NCBI RefSeq assembly: GCF_023715345.1
Contig: NZ_JAMBNY010000005.1
Span: 62,001-126,000 of the forward strand
Direction: 5' to 3'
Length of the DNA stretch: 64,000 nt
Origin: Paenibacillus camelliae
GTDB lineage: Bacteria; Bacillota; Bacilli; Paenibacillales; Paenibacillaceae
Shown here piece after piece: positions 9,692 to 18,641 of the stretch (its first letter is position 1; every line of letters begins with the position of its first letter). The position numbers and the translations under genes are program-made. The notes under the pieces are model-generated. The model searched no databases. It saw nothing but the letters and a program-made list of their open reading frames with translations, and was not told where the DNA came from.

Positions 9692-10009
9692 ATGATCGAG
9701 CAAAAACAAAAGGTATTCGTAGCTAAGCTGCAAGAGCTGCCGATGCGCATCGGCCGAGAAGTCATTGTCGATGAGAATAAAATTGCCGTATTCCGTCTAT
9801 CTGATGATCGTGTAAGGGCAATTGGCGGCGTATGCCCGCACAGTCACGGGCCATTAGCCGAAGGCATCGTATCTGGAGATTATGTATATTGTCCACTGCG
9901 TGATTATAAGGTTTCTCTGATTGATGGCAAGGTCCAGGAGCCAGACGATGGCAGCGTCGCAACCTATGAGGTAGTGATCGAGGACGACAGTGTATATATC
10001 TTGTTATAA
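9692..10009 (+). CDS. nirD: Nitrite reductase small subunit, Rieske-like
   Basis: 105 aa, normal for NirD/NasE. The Rieske-fold ferredoxin core carries CPHSHGPL (first Cys-x-His pair) and CPLRDYKVSL. The second pair is normally CPLHDW, so the fourth cluster ligand is Arg here rather than His (codon CGT). The remaining fold, including DGKVQEPDDG, is intact. It starts two bases after the nirB stop and should be co-transcribed and co-translated with it. Some NirD proteins (E. coli type) work without a full Rieske cluster, so loss of function does not follow. Confidence 0.9.
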   Translation: MIEQKQKVFVAKLQELPMRIGREVIVDENKIAVFRLSDDRVRAIGGVCPHSHGPLAEGIVSGDYVYCPLRDYKVSLIDGKVQEPDDGSVATYEVVIEDDSVYILL

Positions 10010-10019
10010 ACTCACTATT

Positions 10020-10401
10020 CGACATTGAATAAACAATCAGTGATACATCTTGCGTTTGTTCGAAAATATGACCCGCGAATCGTTTTTGATTGACGACCTT
10101 GTTCCAAAGGAACACCGAAGGAAATCAAAAATCAATGAGCGAACTGAGAAGCACAGCGTACGTATTTGGTACGTGAGCACCGGAAATCCCGGCTGAGTTC
10201 AAGATTCGATGTCGAATAAGCGTTCAGTTCTAAAAATTACGTTTGCTTGAAATTATGACCCGCGAAACGTTTTTGATTGACGACCTTGTTCCAAAGGAAC
10301 ACCGAAGGAAATCAAAAATCGATGAGCGAACTGAGGAGCGCAGCGTACGTAATGGGTACGTGAGCACCGGAAAGCCCGGCTGAGTACAAGATTCGATGTC
10401 G
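10020..10401. repeat. Two direct ~190-bp repeat copies
   Basis: Two closely similar copies (about 10020-10211 and 10212-10401) share GACCCGCGAA, the hairpin-forming TTTTTGATT...AATCAAAAA around TTCCAAAGGAA, the segment AGCGTACGTA...GGTACGTGAGCACCGG, and the end ATTCGATGTCGAATAA. Their right halves match the terminal-inverted-repeat element at 10465-10631, so they are divergent relatives of that family. No coding potential is seen. Confidence 0.8.
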
Positions 10402-10464
10402 AATAAACATTCAGTGATACATCGTGATCATTTCGACCTTTTTTTAGCTACTACTAAAATCAAA

Positions 10465-10631
10465 GTTTAAAAAGTTCGGCTTTCAGCACCGAGAAGGTTG
10501 GATGAAGCTAAGGACTGAGAAGCACAGCGTACGTAATGGGTACGTGAGCATTCGAAGGCCTGGCTGAATTCAAGATTCGATGTCGATTAACATTCAGTGA
10601 CACATCGTGATCAAAGTCGGACTTTTTAAAC
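10465..10631 (-). repeat. Terminal-inverted-repeat intergenic element, copy 1
   Basis: 167 bp, in reverse orientation relative to most other copies. Ends are GTTTAAAAAGTTCGGCTTT and AAAGTCGGACTTTTTAAAC, complementary except at two positions. Inside lie GCGTACGTAATGGGTACGTG and ATTCGATGTCGATTAA. It sits 30 bases upstream of the FNT transporter start, so the nirC transcript leader may include it. Confidence 0.8.
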
Positions 10632-10661
10632 AACATCTCGAACGTTGGAAGGAGGCTTAGC

Positions 10662-11459
10662 ATGTATAGACCAACAGTCCAAACCCTCGCCGAAGCCGGA
10701 GCCGCGAAGCGCGATTATATGAAGCAGCATAAATTGGGCTATTTCATCTCCACGCTGCTGGCAGGCGCTTATGTGGGGCTTGGGATTATACTCATATTTT
10801 CTATAGGAGCACCGCTTGCACAAGCGGGCTCCCCTTACCAGTCATTAGTGATGGGAGCGAGCTTTGGTATTGCATTGACCTTAGTCATTATAGCGGGTGC
10901 AGAGCTGTTTACAGGCAATAACATGGTGTTTACCATCAGTACGCTCTCCCGCAAAACTACGCTTAAGGATACAGGGACGAATTGGCTTATCGTATTTATT
11001 GGCAATCTGCTAGGCGCAATCATGTTAGCGTATTTAATTAGACAAACAGGGCTGTTCAACTCGATCACTGCTGATCATTTGATCTTTACAGCCGCAGCTA
11101 AAAAGATGACCTTGCCATTCTCTGATTTATTTTTCCGAGGTATTCTATGTAACTGGTTAGTCTGCCTTGCAGTTTGGATGAGTATGAGGCTGAAGAGCGA
11201 GGGAGCGAAGATGTTCGCTATTTGGTGGTGCTTATTCGCCTTTATTGGAAGCGGCTATGAGCATAGCGTAGCGAACATGACCTTGCTAAGTGTCGCGATG
11301 TTTTTACCGAATCATCCAGAGGTTATTGATCTTGCAGGCTGGCTGCACAATATGATACCCGTTACGCTTGGCAATATGGTAGGTGGCATATTGTTTGTAG
11401 GTATGGCTTACTGGAGAATATCTCCTGTGAAGCAGGTTGAAGAATTAAACCGGCATTAG
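10662..11459 (+). CDS. nirC: Formate/nitrite (FNT) family channel, probably nitrite
   Basis: 265 aa with six hydrophobic segments and the FNT signatures AGAYVGLG and AGAELFTGNN. FNT proteins are pentameric channels for formate or nitrite in the cytoplasmic membrane. Placement after nirBD argues for nitrite uptake or export; a formate role cannot be excluded from sequence. A strong GGAAGGAGG RBS precedes the ATG. It is separated from nirD by 650 bp of repeats, so it may have its own promoter. The gene symbol rests on context. Confidence 0.85.
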   Translation: MYRPTVQTLAEAGAAKRDYMKQHKLGYFISTLLAGAYVGLGIILIFSIGAPLAQAGSPYQSLVMGASFGIALTLVIIAGAELFTGNNMVFTISTLSRKTTLKDTGTNWLIVFIGNLLGAIMLAYLIRQTGLFNSITADHLIFTAAAKKMTLPFSDLFFRGILCNWLVCLAVWMSMRLKSEGAKMFAIWWCLFAFIGSGYEHSVANMTLLSVAMFLPNHPEVIDLAGWLHNMIPVTLGNMVGGILFVGMAYWRISPVKQVEELNRH

Positions 11460-11475
11460 CTCTATATGAATTAGT

Positions 11476-11510
11476 GAAGCCTCATTGACAACTTCAATGA
11501 GGCTTCTTGC
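11476..11510 (+). terminator. Terminator after the FNT gene
   Basis: GAAGCCTCATTGA (11476-11488) pairs with TCAATGAGGCTTC (11494-11506), a perfect 13-bp stem with a five-base loop, followed by TTGC. Confidence 0.8.
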
Positions 11511-11647
11511 TATGTTTGGAACGCTAGCTGACTAAATATTGCTGTAATGCGTTGCATACTTCTGTCTTATGGCTGTTGTTAATGCAACCTTTTGTAAGGT
11601 AGATAAGTCTAATAGATGAAGATATTGACAATTAAGGGGTTGATAAG

Positions 11648-14050
11648 GTGAGGAAAAGAATTGGTAAGGCATCAGCGATTCTCATAACGGCAGCGATGTT
11701 AACAGCTATGCTTTCTTCAGCTGCATATGCTGAAACTGCAGGAGAAGGAGTGAAAAGCTTAATGAGTCAAGCGTCATCCGGACAAGCAAGTCAAAGCACA
11801 TCATCGTCTGCTCAAGACTCACAATCCAATGAAGCAAAGTCAGCATCCATAACGAAGGCGAAAGCCGAGGAGCTGGCACGTAAGTATGTCAATATACCAG
11901 AGGAATACGTGCTGCAAGGGGCGAATTTATCCTCGGACCGACTGATCAAAGGAATTCGCAATATTTGGGGATTGAGCTTTGTTAAGCGTGTCAATAACAA
12001 GCAGACAGGGAGTATTTACGTTGGCATTCATGCTGACAATGGTCAGCTCATCAACTACAGCTTCCATATTGCAGTCGATACAAAGCCGAGCTATCCGCTT
12101 AAAGTAGAGCGTGATGCAGCCGAAACTGTGGCCGAAGCGTTTATCTCCGAGGTTGCAGCTGATTATGCGGGGAAAGTTAAGCTGAATGAAAGCTATGGCG
12201 CCGCTGTGCTGCCAGCACTAACCGGCGATGTACGACATCATTTCAGATTTGACCGCTATGTAAATGAACTTCCATTTCTAGATAATTATATTGATGTCGT
12301 TGTCGACAGCGAAGGCTATGTTGTGGAGTACAACTTCGTCTGGGATGATACCATTGTTTTTCCACGAGTCGAGAGCTATTTAACGCTAGAGCAAGCGACG
12401 AAGAAGCTTCATGATACCGCTACCCCAGAATTAAAATATATAATGACGGCTGGAGAGAATGGTAAGCGTATTCCCGCGCTAACCTATGAGCTAGCTCCTT
12501 TTTCTATTCATGCAGTTACCGGTAGTAAGTGGGATGAGGCGATCTATAGACACTATAGATACGCAGGCGAAGTGTCTGACAAGCCGGTCACTGACAAGCC
12601 ATTATCCTCCAAGCCTCAGCTGACTAATATTAAAGAAGAGCAAGCGATCGAATTCGTTACATCTGCATTTGGGCTGCCTGAGGGTGCTGAGCTGAATCAT
12701 TCCAGCTATAACGAATATACAGATGATGTAACGGAACAATTAAGCTCAAGCTGGAATTTTAGCTGGAACGTTAAGAAGGATGGGAAGGAAGCAGGATCGA
12801 TCTGGGCGGCAGTGGATGGACAGACCGGAGCGGTGCAAAGCTATAATCTATATTGGCGTAACAGTGATGCCCCTGAAGGCAAGGAGCTATTCGCATTAGC
12901 TGATGCGACCAAGGCTGCTGAAGAAACCATTAAAAAGCAGCTGCCGTGGCTGTCACATGAGCTGCATCTCATTAAGCCCGATCCGAAGCAATATGAGAAT
13001 CTGAGCGCCTCTGATCTATCTAGCTACTATATTCGCTTCGTTCATAAAGTGCATGGAGCCAGCATTGAATATGATCATGTTAATGTAACGATTGATGCAA
13101 AAACAGGAGAAATTACTGGATTTGAATCCAATATTCATCCGTTCGACTATTCGAAGCAAGCGCCTAAAACGATTGCAACATCTGAGGCCATAGCTCGCTT
13201 TATGGATTATTATCAGGTACAGCTAACGTATAAGGTTGCGAGTGAATACTCCTTAGATGGTCAGCCGATTCCAATTGAGAAGTATAATGTCATGCTTGCA
13301 TCTGGCGATAGTGACTCTATTGAGAAAGTAACGATTGAATCCACGGTTAACCTCGTCTATCGTCTTGAAGCGAAGCCACTTGATGAGCGAGTGTTTCTCG
13401 ATGCTGTGTCAGGACAATGGCGGAATATGGAGACGGGAGAAGTGACTCAGCTGGAGCGTCCTCAGGTGCTAGACATCGAGGGGCACTGGGCTCAGCGTCA
13501 GTTAGAGCTTATGGTTGCTTACAAAGCGCTTGACGTAGTGGATGGAAAGGTAAGGCCGAATGAGCTCATTAAGCGTGGAGAGTTAATTAAAATGCTCGTC
13601 ATCGCAAGAAACGGCGGAAATCGATACTATGCTACCGCTAATGATTCTTCTGCACAGAATTCGAGCTCCTTTAAGGATATCAGTGTCGGTTCAGAATATT
13701 TCGCTTATGTTGAAGATGCGCTCCAGCAAAATTTGATAGATATAGGGGATGGGTCTTTTAACCCGGAAGGAACCGTCACACGAGAAGAAATGGCAGAGCT
13801 CATTGTACGTGCATTAGGCTACAATACGCTTGCACAGCACGAGCATATCTTTGCGGATAAATTCAACGATTCACAGCATATAAAGAACAAAGGTCAAGCA
13901 GCAATCGTTGTTGGTCTCAACATTATGAGTGCTAACGCAGACGGGAAATTCCAGCCGAGTAAAAAGGTGCAGCGTGCAGAAGCAGCAACTGCATTCTTCC
14001 GATATTTACAGTCTCGAGCTGATCTACAGGAAGCTCCATTACGATATTAG
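11648..14050 (+). CDS. Secreted SLH protein with YcdB/YcdC-type domains
   Basis: 800 aa from a GTG start; AAGGGG lies about nine bases upstream. A signal peptide (1-28, ending AYA) is followed by a Ser/Gln-rich stretch, then about 550 residues with repeated PepSY/YcdB-like modules, seen as recurring patterns such as GSIYVGIHADNGQLINY, GSIWAAVDGQTGAVQSY and NVTIDAKTGEITGF. Three SLH repeats end the protein (about 610-800: GHWAQ..., FKDIS..., FADKF...). It should be cell-wall anchored. No catalytic residues are recognised; the YcdB family has no firm function. It is a single gene with its own terminator. Confidence 0.82.
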   Translation: MRKRIGKASAILITAAMLTAMLSSAAYAETAGEGVKSLMSQASSGQASQSTSSSAQDSQSNEAKSASITKAKAEELARKYVNIPEEYVLQGANLSSDRLIKGIRNIWGLSFVKRVNNKQTGSIYVGIHADNGQLINYSFHIAVDTKPSYPLKVERDAAETVAEAFISEVAADYAGKVKLNESYGAAVLPALTGDVRHHFRFDRYVNELPFLDNYIDVVVDSEGYVVEYNFVWDDTIVFPRVESYLTLEQATKKLHDTATPELKYIMTAGENGKRIPALTYELAPFSIHAVTGSKWDEAIYRHYRYAGEVSDKPVTDKPLSSKPQLTNIKEEQAIEFVTSAFGLPEGAELNHSSYNEYTDDVTEQLSSSWNFSWNVKKDGKEAGSIWAAVDGQTGAVQSYNLYWRNSDAPEGKELFALADATKAAEETIKKQLPWLSHELHLIKPDPKQYENLSASDLSSYYIRFVHKVHGASIEYDHVNVTIDAKTGEITGFESNIHPFDYSKQAPKTIATSEAIARFMDYYQVQLTYKVASEYSLDGQPIPIEKYNVMLASGDSDSIEKVTIESTVNLVYRLEAKPLDERVFLDAVSGQWRNMETGEVTQLERPQVLDIEGHWAQRQLELMVAYKALDVVDGKVRPNELIKRGELIKMLVIARNGGNRYYATANDSSAQNSSSFKDISVGSEYFAYVEDALQQNLIDIGDGSFNPEGTVTREEMAELIVRALGYNTLAQHEHIFADKFNDSQHIKNKGQAAIVVGLNIMSANADGKFQPSKKVQRAEAATAFFRYLQSRADLQEAPLRY

Positions 14051-14060
14051 AAGATTCAAG

Positions 14061-14092
14061 CCTCTCCCACTACTAAGTGAGGAGAGGTTTTG
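14061..14092 (+). terminator. Terminator after the SLH/YcdB gene
   Basis: CCTCTCC (14061-14067) pairs with GGAGAGG (14081-14087), followed by TTTTGCT. Confidence 0.7.
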
Positions 14093-14425
14093 CTGTATAT
14101 ATAATAACTAAACGCTCATATTAAGTGGGAGCACAAATAAAAAAGAGGGTGTACATAGAAAAAAAGCAGGCAAGCCGCATGAAACGCATCCGTCGTGAAT
14201 ATGCTTTAAAATAGACTTGACATATATATGGTATAATATATATAGGTAGTAACAAATGTAGCTAATGGCAGTGAATGATGAGCAAATTGTGATGCAATAA
14301 AAGACCGTTTCAATCTGTTGGTAGTATACTACATGGTGAAAAAAATCACATTTATTTTTAAGCTCTGGTTCCTTACCTAACCTCATTCTGCTAAATATGT
14401 TTTTCATAATCAGGAGGAGATTGTA
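14093..14425 (+). promoter_or_regulatory. CarD gene promoter region
   Basis: This 333-bp gap holds no gene. It contains TTGACA (14217-14222), the extended -10 TGGTATAAT (14229-14237) and an alternative TATATA (14239-14244, 16 bases from TTGACA). Further on are the palindrome GTAGTATACTAC (14321-14332) and GGTGAAAAAAATCACA (14335-14350), one base away from the CRP/FNR pattern. The palindromes lie well downstream of the predicted -10, so if functional they would more likely repress. Confidence 0.5.
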
Positions 14426-14929
14426 ATGTTTGAACATGGAGATTATGTTGTATATGGTAGTAGTGGCGTCTGTCAGGTTGATGCGATAGGCAAGCCAGAT
14501 ATACCTGTTGCTGATGAAAGCAAGAGCTACTACAAATTGTTGCCTGTGCACGGGACAGAAGTGATATATTGCCCTGTAGATACGAAAGTATTTATGCGGC
14601 CTATTATTCCTCGTGAAGAGGCTGTTCAGTTAATACAGGCAATCGGTCAAGACGATATGCCTAGCCTAGATACGAAAAAGGTACACGCCCATCAGTTTTA
14701 TGAATCACTGCTTAATACCCATGACTGTCGTGATCTCGTTCAACTCATTAAAGTGATTTATTCAAAAAATAATGTGACGAGCGAGCTTCGAAAAATGGGT
14801 GGCACAGATCAGAAATATCTTAAAACAGCCGAAGATTTATTGTTTACAGAGCTTTCGGTTGCACTCGGTGCTTCCAAGGATGATGTGAAGAAAGAAGTGG
14901 AGGCTGCGCTTTATACAATGATTGCATAA
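14426..14929 (+). CDS. CarD/CdnL-family transcriptional regulator
   Basis: 167 aa. The N-terminal CarD/TRCF-type RNA-polymerase interaction domain (about 1-65: GDYVVYGSSGVCQV...YYKLLPVHG...IYCPVD) is followed by a helical C-terminal domain (about 75-165). CarD-like proteins bind the RNA polymerase beta subunit and change the stability of promoter complexes. An AGGAGGAG RBS precedes the ATG. Monocistronic, with a terminator at 14957. Confidence 0.9.
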   Translation: MFEHGDYVVYGSSGVCQVDAIGKPDIPVADESKSYYKLLPVHGTEVIYCPVDTKVFMRPIIPREEAVQLIQAIGQDDMPSLDTKKVHAHQFYESLLNTHDCRDLVQLIKVIYSKNNVTSELRKMGGTDQKYLKTAEDLLFTELSVALGASKDDVKKEVEAALYTMIA

Positions 14930-14956
14930 TGGCAGCATCGTTAATAACAAGAAGCA

Positions 14957-14994
14957 GGCCTCTCAGCCAGGTATGTGGCAGGGAGGCCATTTTG
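14957..14994 (+). terminator. Terminator after the CarD gene
   Basis: GGCCTCTC (14957-14964) pairs with GGGAGGCC (14981-14988), with one mismatch, followed by ATTTTG. Confidence 0.7.
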
Positions 14995-15048
14995 TGCTTA
15001 TTAGCTATAGATTACCGTCAAATTAACGATAAACTAGGAAAGGACATA

Positions 15049-15606
15049 TTAGATCTTATCTGGCTTGATCGGCAGACCCTGCTCCAGTCGTTCATTTAAT
15101 CGTTCAGCTAGCTCAACGAGCTCCATTGGAGTTTCGATTGTGTAGTCTGGAGTCTCAAGCACGTCGGCAGGCGTTTTTGGATATCGCGGCGTCCAGCTAA
15201 GATGTACACTCGTAATACCAAGCTGATTGGCGCCTTTAACGTCACGACTTAGGTTGTTCCCAACCATAATAATTCGCTTTACATCCTCTGGCTCCAGGTC
15301 AAGAGAACCCATTGCTGCTTTAAACATACGTGGACTAGGCTTGTAAATTCTAACCTGCTCAGAGTAGGTTAACGTTGTGAAGCAATCGTATACGCCGTTT
15401 TGCGTTAATATGTTTTTGAACGATTGTGCCAATCCATCTGCTACGATAGCTAACGTAAACCCGCGAGCATGAAGCTCCTGAACCATTTTGTCGGCACCAG
15501 GAATAACATCCGCTGTAAGCACGACTTCGTTCTCATCACGTATCTCCGTACTCTCATCAATAATGGTATCGCCACTATCTAGAAAAATAATAAGTTGCTT
15601 TTTCAT
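15049..15606 (-). CDS. HAD-superfamily hydrolase
   Basis: 185 aa from the ATG at 15606. GGAGG at 15615-15619 on this strand is eight bases upstream, so the upstream in-frame ATG (15627) is less likely. Motif I is FLDSGDT (nucleophile Asp), motif II is in IVADG, a Lys is in YKPSP, and motif IV is MVGNNLSRDVKGAN. This is the small REG-2/YjjG-like phosphatase pattern. HAD enzymes transfer phosphoryl groups through the motif I Asp; the substrate is unknown. It is next to the mgtC-like gene on the same strand (44-bp gap) and may be co-transcribed with it. Confidence 0.85.
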   Translation of the reverse strand: MKKQLIIFLDSGDTIIDESTEIRDENEVVLTADVIPGADKMVQELHARGFTLAIVADGLAQSFKNILTQNGVYDCFTTLTYSEQVRIYKPSPRMFKAAMGSLDLEPEDVKRIIMVGNNLSRDVKGANQLGITSVHLSWTPRYPKTPADVLETPDYTIETPMELVELAERLNERLEQGLPIKPDKI

Positions 15607-15650
15607 CCTTTCATCCTCCATCTGCATCGTATTGATAAGGCTAATGATAC

Positions 15651-16169
15651 TTAACCATTGTGCTGCTTAGGTATAGCATCACGGTACATGCGCTTATATT
15701 CAAGCTGCTGCTCACGACCTTCAACCCATTCGCCAAGCTTTAAGAACAACGTTGTGACAAGCAAGGCAAATATGACGATTGTATAGAACCCTGCACCGAT
15801 TCCAATCCCTGCTCCACCAGCAAAAAAAATCATGGCAGCTGAGGTAAGACCGCTAATTTTCACACCGTCCTTAAGGATGACACCAGCACCGATAAAGCCA
15901 AGACCCGTCACGATCTGAGCGGCGAGACGCATCGGATCCATCATCGTTTGCTGACGCAATCCAGCATATAGCGTTACACTTTGAATTGAAACGATTGTAA
16001 TTAAAGTAGAGGCGGCAGCTACATACATGTATGTTTTAACGCCAGCTGGTTTTTGCTTATGTGTACGGTTTAGACCAATGATAAAGCCAAGTATACAGCT
16101 GACTAATATTCGAAACAGCCACTCAAACTCACCCAGCCAAGCTACAATGAGCTCATCCGTATACAACAC
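15651..16169 (-). CDS. MgtC/SapB-family membrane protein
   Basis: About 172 aa from GTG at 16169. GGAGGG at 16179-16184 leaves nine bases to this GTG but only three to the longer TTG start at 16175. Four to five membrane helices cover residues 15-145, with the family signature GFIIGLNRTHKQKPAGVKTY and ...GLGFIGAGVILKDG. It ends in a short basic tail without the ACT-like C-terminal domain of longer MgtC proteins. The family is linked to magnesium limitation and ATP-synthase modulation in other bacteria; the role here is unproven. Confidence 0.85.
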   Translation of the reverse strand: MLYTDELIVAWLGEFEWLFRILVSCILGFIIGLNRTHKQKPAGVKTYMYVAAASTLITIVSIQSVTLYAGLRQQTMMDPMRLAAQIVTGLGFIGAGVILKDGVKISGLTSAAMIFFAGGAGIGIGAGFYTIVIFALLVTTLFLKLGEWVEGREQQLEYKRMYRDAIPKQHNG

Positions 16170-16195
16170 ATGCAATCACCCTCCTTATTAAATGA

Positions 16196-18415
16196 TCAAG
16201 CACGCAGTAGCTCGACCTCGACGCCGGCTAGCATCATAATGCCAATCCCGTGATTGTCATTCACTACGGTTCGGAGATCGTACATGTAGTAATCAGGTGC
16301 GAAGGAATATCTGGAGCCGCTGCACACGCCATGCACATGCCCCTGCCGGGTAATCGCATATTTCGTTAATGCATTCCAGCCGTGCGATACGACCGTTTTA
16401 TAGTCTACAGCATCATCTAACCAGCCAAAGCGAAGACCTCTTGCAATGCCATATACGAACATCGCCGTACAGGAAGCCTCCTTGTAGCTAGTAGGCTCAT
16501 TAACGACCTGATGCCATAGGCCGTTGTCACTTTGATAGGAGACAATTCCTTGTACAAACTCTCGATAGAATGATAGAAGCTCCTCGTATAACGCATGCTC
16601 TGTAGGGAGTCGCTCTAGCAGTTCAGACAGTGAGAACAGCACCCAGCCGTTGCCACGTCCCCAAGGTACACGAGTCGCACGGTTATATTTGAAGTCATAT
16701 ACATGGCTCATCAATCGCTGATCTTCCATGAACAGATAAGATTTATATAGTATAAATTGCTTGGCAGCCTCATCTAATGCAGCTTGTTTATGAAATAACG
16801 CAGCGTAGCGAATGAGAAATGGGGTGCTCATATATAAGTCGTCGGCCCACATCGTGTCTGCTGAGTATTCACCCTCGCATAAGCGATAAAATGCACCATC
16901 TGCTCGTCTTTCGAGCTTATGAAGTATAAAATCAGCAATTACGTCTGCGATTCGCGCATAGCCTGCGTCTCCTGTAATACTGTAAGCTTCAAGCATAGCT
17001 GAACCGAATGAACCGCAGTTATCGAGCATTTTGATTAGGACAAGCTGATGGTTAATAGACGGGAAGCCATATTGCTCATAGTCCCAAAGCGAATACTCAT
17101 ACCAGTCTGTACATGTAGAAATATGCTGCAATGCGTATTGCACCATATCCTCGCGTCCAAGCAGCTTACCGCTGCGCAGCAGACCGTACATCGTTACGCC
17201 AAGCGGATAATCCCATCGAGCATAATTGCTCATCGTACCAACGGTCCATTTATTGCTTAGCATGGCGTTCTCATAGAAAGGTCGAACAACATAGTTAGGT
17301 GCATCGAGCTGCCAATAAAGCAGTTTACCGTTCATCCCTTGTATGAGTGCACTGGGATTGAATGATTCATTGCTTAGAGCTGACATAGCGTCGGCAGCTA
17401 ACGGTCCAGCATAGATCCATGCTCCGCTATATCCATGAATAAGCATCGGAGGCGTATAGATTAGCTCTTTGCCGTTCATATGAAAGGTAAGCTCAAAGCC
17501 CCAATGCTGCTCACCACTAGCTGTCCATACCTGAACATGCTGTAGCTGCTTGCTCGATGCAAGCTGCAGCTGCTCCGTATACGAGCCAGCTGTAGTCGAG
17601 CTGAATACCAGCTGCTCCTCAATCCATATCGTTGTCGCCCCATCTGTGTGAAGGCTCATCGTTACAGCAGTGCTGTTGCTAGGGACATCTAACATTGTTC
17701 TGGCAATGGCTGATGCATTGGGCTGATACCCGAATAGTCGCTCCATATGATGTTGAAGCAGCTCCTGCTCTGACCATTCACAACGTGGATGCCAAGTGAG
17801 CTCCGTTTGCTTTTCATGCTCCGTGTAAGCTGGGAAGTGCTGCTGAGCTTCACCGTAGATGGACTGTGAGCAAGGCTCGGAATAGAGCCAACCAGCCTGG
17901 CCAAAGCGGTTAGAGAAGGGGGACAGCACCTGAAGGATACGGACCTTTCCTTCCTCAGCACCGAAGCGGCAGCCAAAGCCCGCAACTGTTTTTCGAGCTT
18001 CGATTAAGAGGCTGTTCCAGCCCTTTCGGAAGAGCAGTGGAATCGAAGCGCTTCCATTCGGCTTTAACTCTTCGATGACAGTAGAGCGATACAGCCTCTG
18101 TTCGTTTAGATATAGTGAGATCGGGCCAAGCGGCTCCATTACGGCATCAATCGAGCGCTCCTCATCACTCCACACTAGCGCCATCGCATAAACATATGAG
18201 CCGTTCGGACTTGCTGCATATCGTTCCGTAAAATCTAGAAGGTACAAGCCCTCACTGTTTTGCATAATACCCGAAGTGGAGAAAGCGCGATGGATAAAGG
18301 GAAGAGGTGGGTTAGCCCCAATATAACGATTAGCGACAACCTCAACGACGCGGCTGTCCTCTGAACCAAAGCTATAATAAGCACTTTCTTTCACATCAAA
18401 TTCCAATGCGGTCAC
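16196..18415 (-). CDS. GH105/GH88-type unsaturated glycuronyl hydrolase with extra N-terminal half
   Basis: About 739 aa from GTG at 18415, preceded by AGAGGAAAGG; the longer frame to 18442 lacks a good RBS. The C-terminal half (about 375-735) is an alpha/alpha-barrel of the YteR/YesR type, with SLWDYEQYGFPS, MWADDLYMSTPFL (candidate catalytic Asp) and WGRGNGWVLFSLSELL. Such enzymes remove unsaturated galacturonic or glucuronic acid from oligosaccharides made by pectin lyases. The N-terminal half (about 1-370), which looks beta-rich, is not part of the usual YteR (about 370 aa); I do not recognise its family. No signal peptide, so it probably acts in the cytoplasm. Divergent from the LacI-family gene. 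Confidence 0.82.
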   Translation of the reverse strand: MTALEFDVKESAYYSFGSEDSRVVEVVANRYIGANPPLPFIHRAFSTSGIMQNSEGLYLLDFTERYAASPNGSYVYAMALVWSDEERSIDAVMEPLGPISLYLNEQRLYRSTVIEELKPNGSASIPLLFRKGWNSLLIEARKTVAGFGCRFGAEEGKVRILQVLSPFSNRFGQAGWLYSEPCSQSIYGEAQQHFPAYTEHEKQTELTWHPRCEWSEQELLQHHMERLFGYQPNASAIARTMLDVPSNSTAVTMSLHTDGATTIWIEEQLVFSSTTAGSYTEQLQLASSKQLQHVQVWTASGEQHWGFELTFHMNGKELIYTPPMLIHGYSGAWIYAGPLAADAMSALSNESFNPSALIQGMNGKLLYWQLDAPNYVVRPFYENAMLSNKWTVGTMSNYARWDYPLGVTMYGLLRSGKLLGREDMVQYALQHISTCTDWYEYSLWDYEQYGFPSINHQLVLIKMLDNCGSFGSAMLEAYSITGDAGYARIADVIADFILHKLERRADGAFYRLCEGEYSADTMWADDLYMSTPFLIRYAALFHKQAALDEAAKQFILYKSYLFMEDQRLMSHVYDFKYNRATRVPWGRGNGWVLFSLSELLERLPTEHALYEELLSFYREFVQGIVSYQSDNGLWHQVVNEPTSYKEASCTAMFVYGIARGLRFGWLDDAVDYKTVVSHGWNALTKYAITRQGHVHGVCSGSRYSFAPDYYMYDLRTVVNDNHGIGIMMLAGVEVELLRA

Positions 18416-18464
18416 GCACCTTTCCTCTCTAGTTACAGGCACAAAAACATGGTACTATATAGTA

Positions 18465-18484
18465 AAGGGTAAGCGTTTTCCCTT
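18465..18484. promoter_or_regulatory. LacI-type operator before the GH105 gene
   Basis: AAGGGTAAGCGTTTTCCCTT is an imperfect CG-centred palindrome with matching 5-base ends, typical of LacI-family operators. It lies 50 bases before the hydrolase start and about 160 bases before the divergent LacI-family gene. Confidence 0.6.
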
Positions 18485-18641
18485 CTATTGTAAAAGTTAA
18501 CCTGAAGTTATGCAATACATAATTTCAATATTTTACTAGGATGAGGTAATATAAGAGTAAGAGAGCTACCTGTTCGTGATAGAAATAATTAAATTTTACT
18601 TATGCATTCTATTTATCTTTTAGATTGTGGGGAGTAACGGA

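Noticed and set aside
10010..10661. Insertion sequence between nirD and nirC
   Set aside because: There is no transposase-length frame; the region consists of short structured repeats only.
14108..14551. 147-aa reverse-strand frame upstream of and overlapping the CarD gene
   Set aside because: It overlaps a clear CarD gene and its promoter, shows no family pattern and lacks an RBS.
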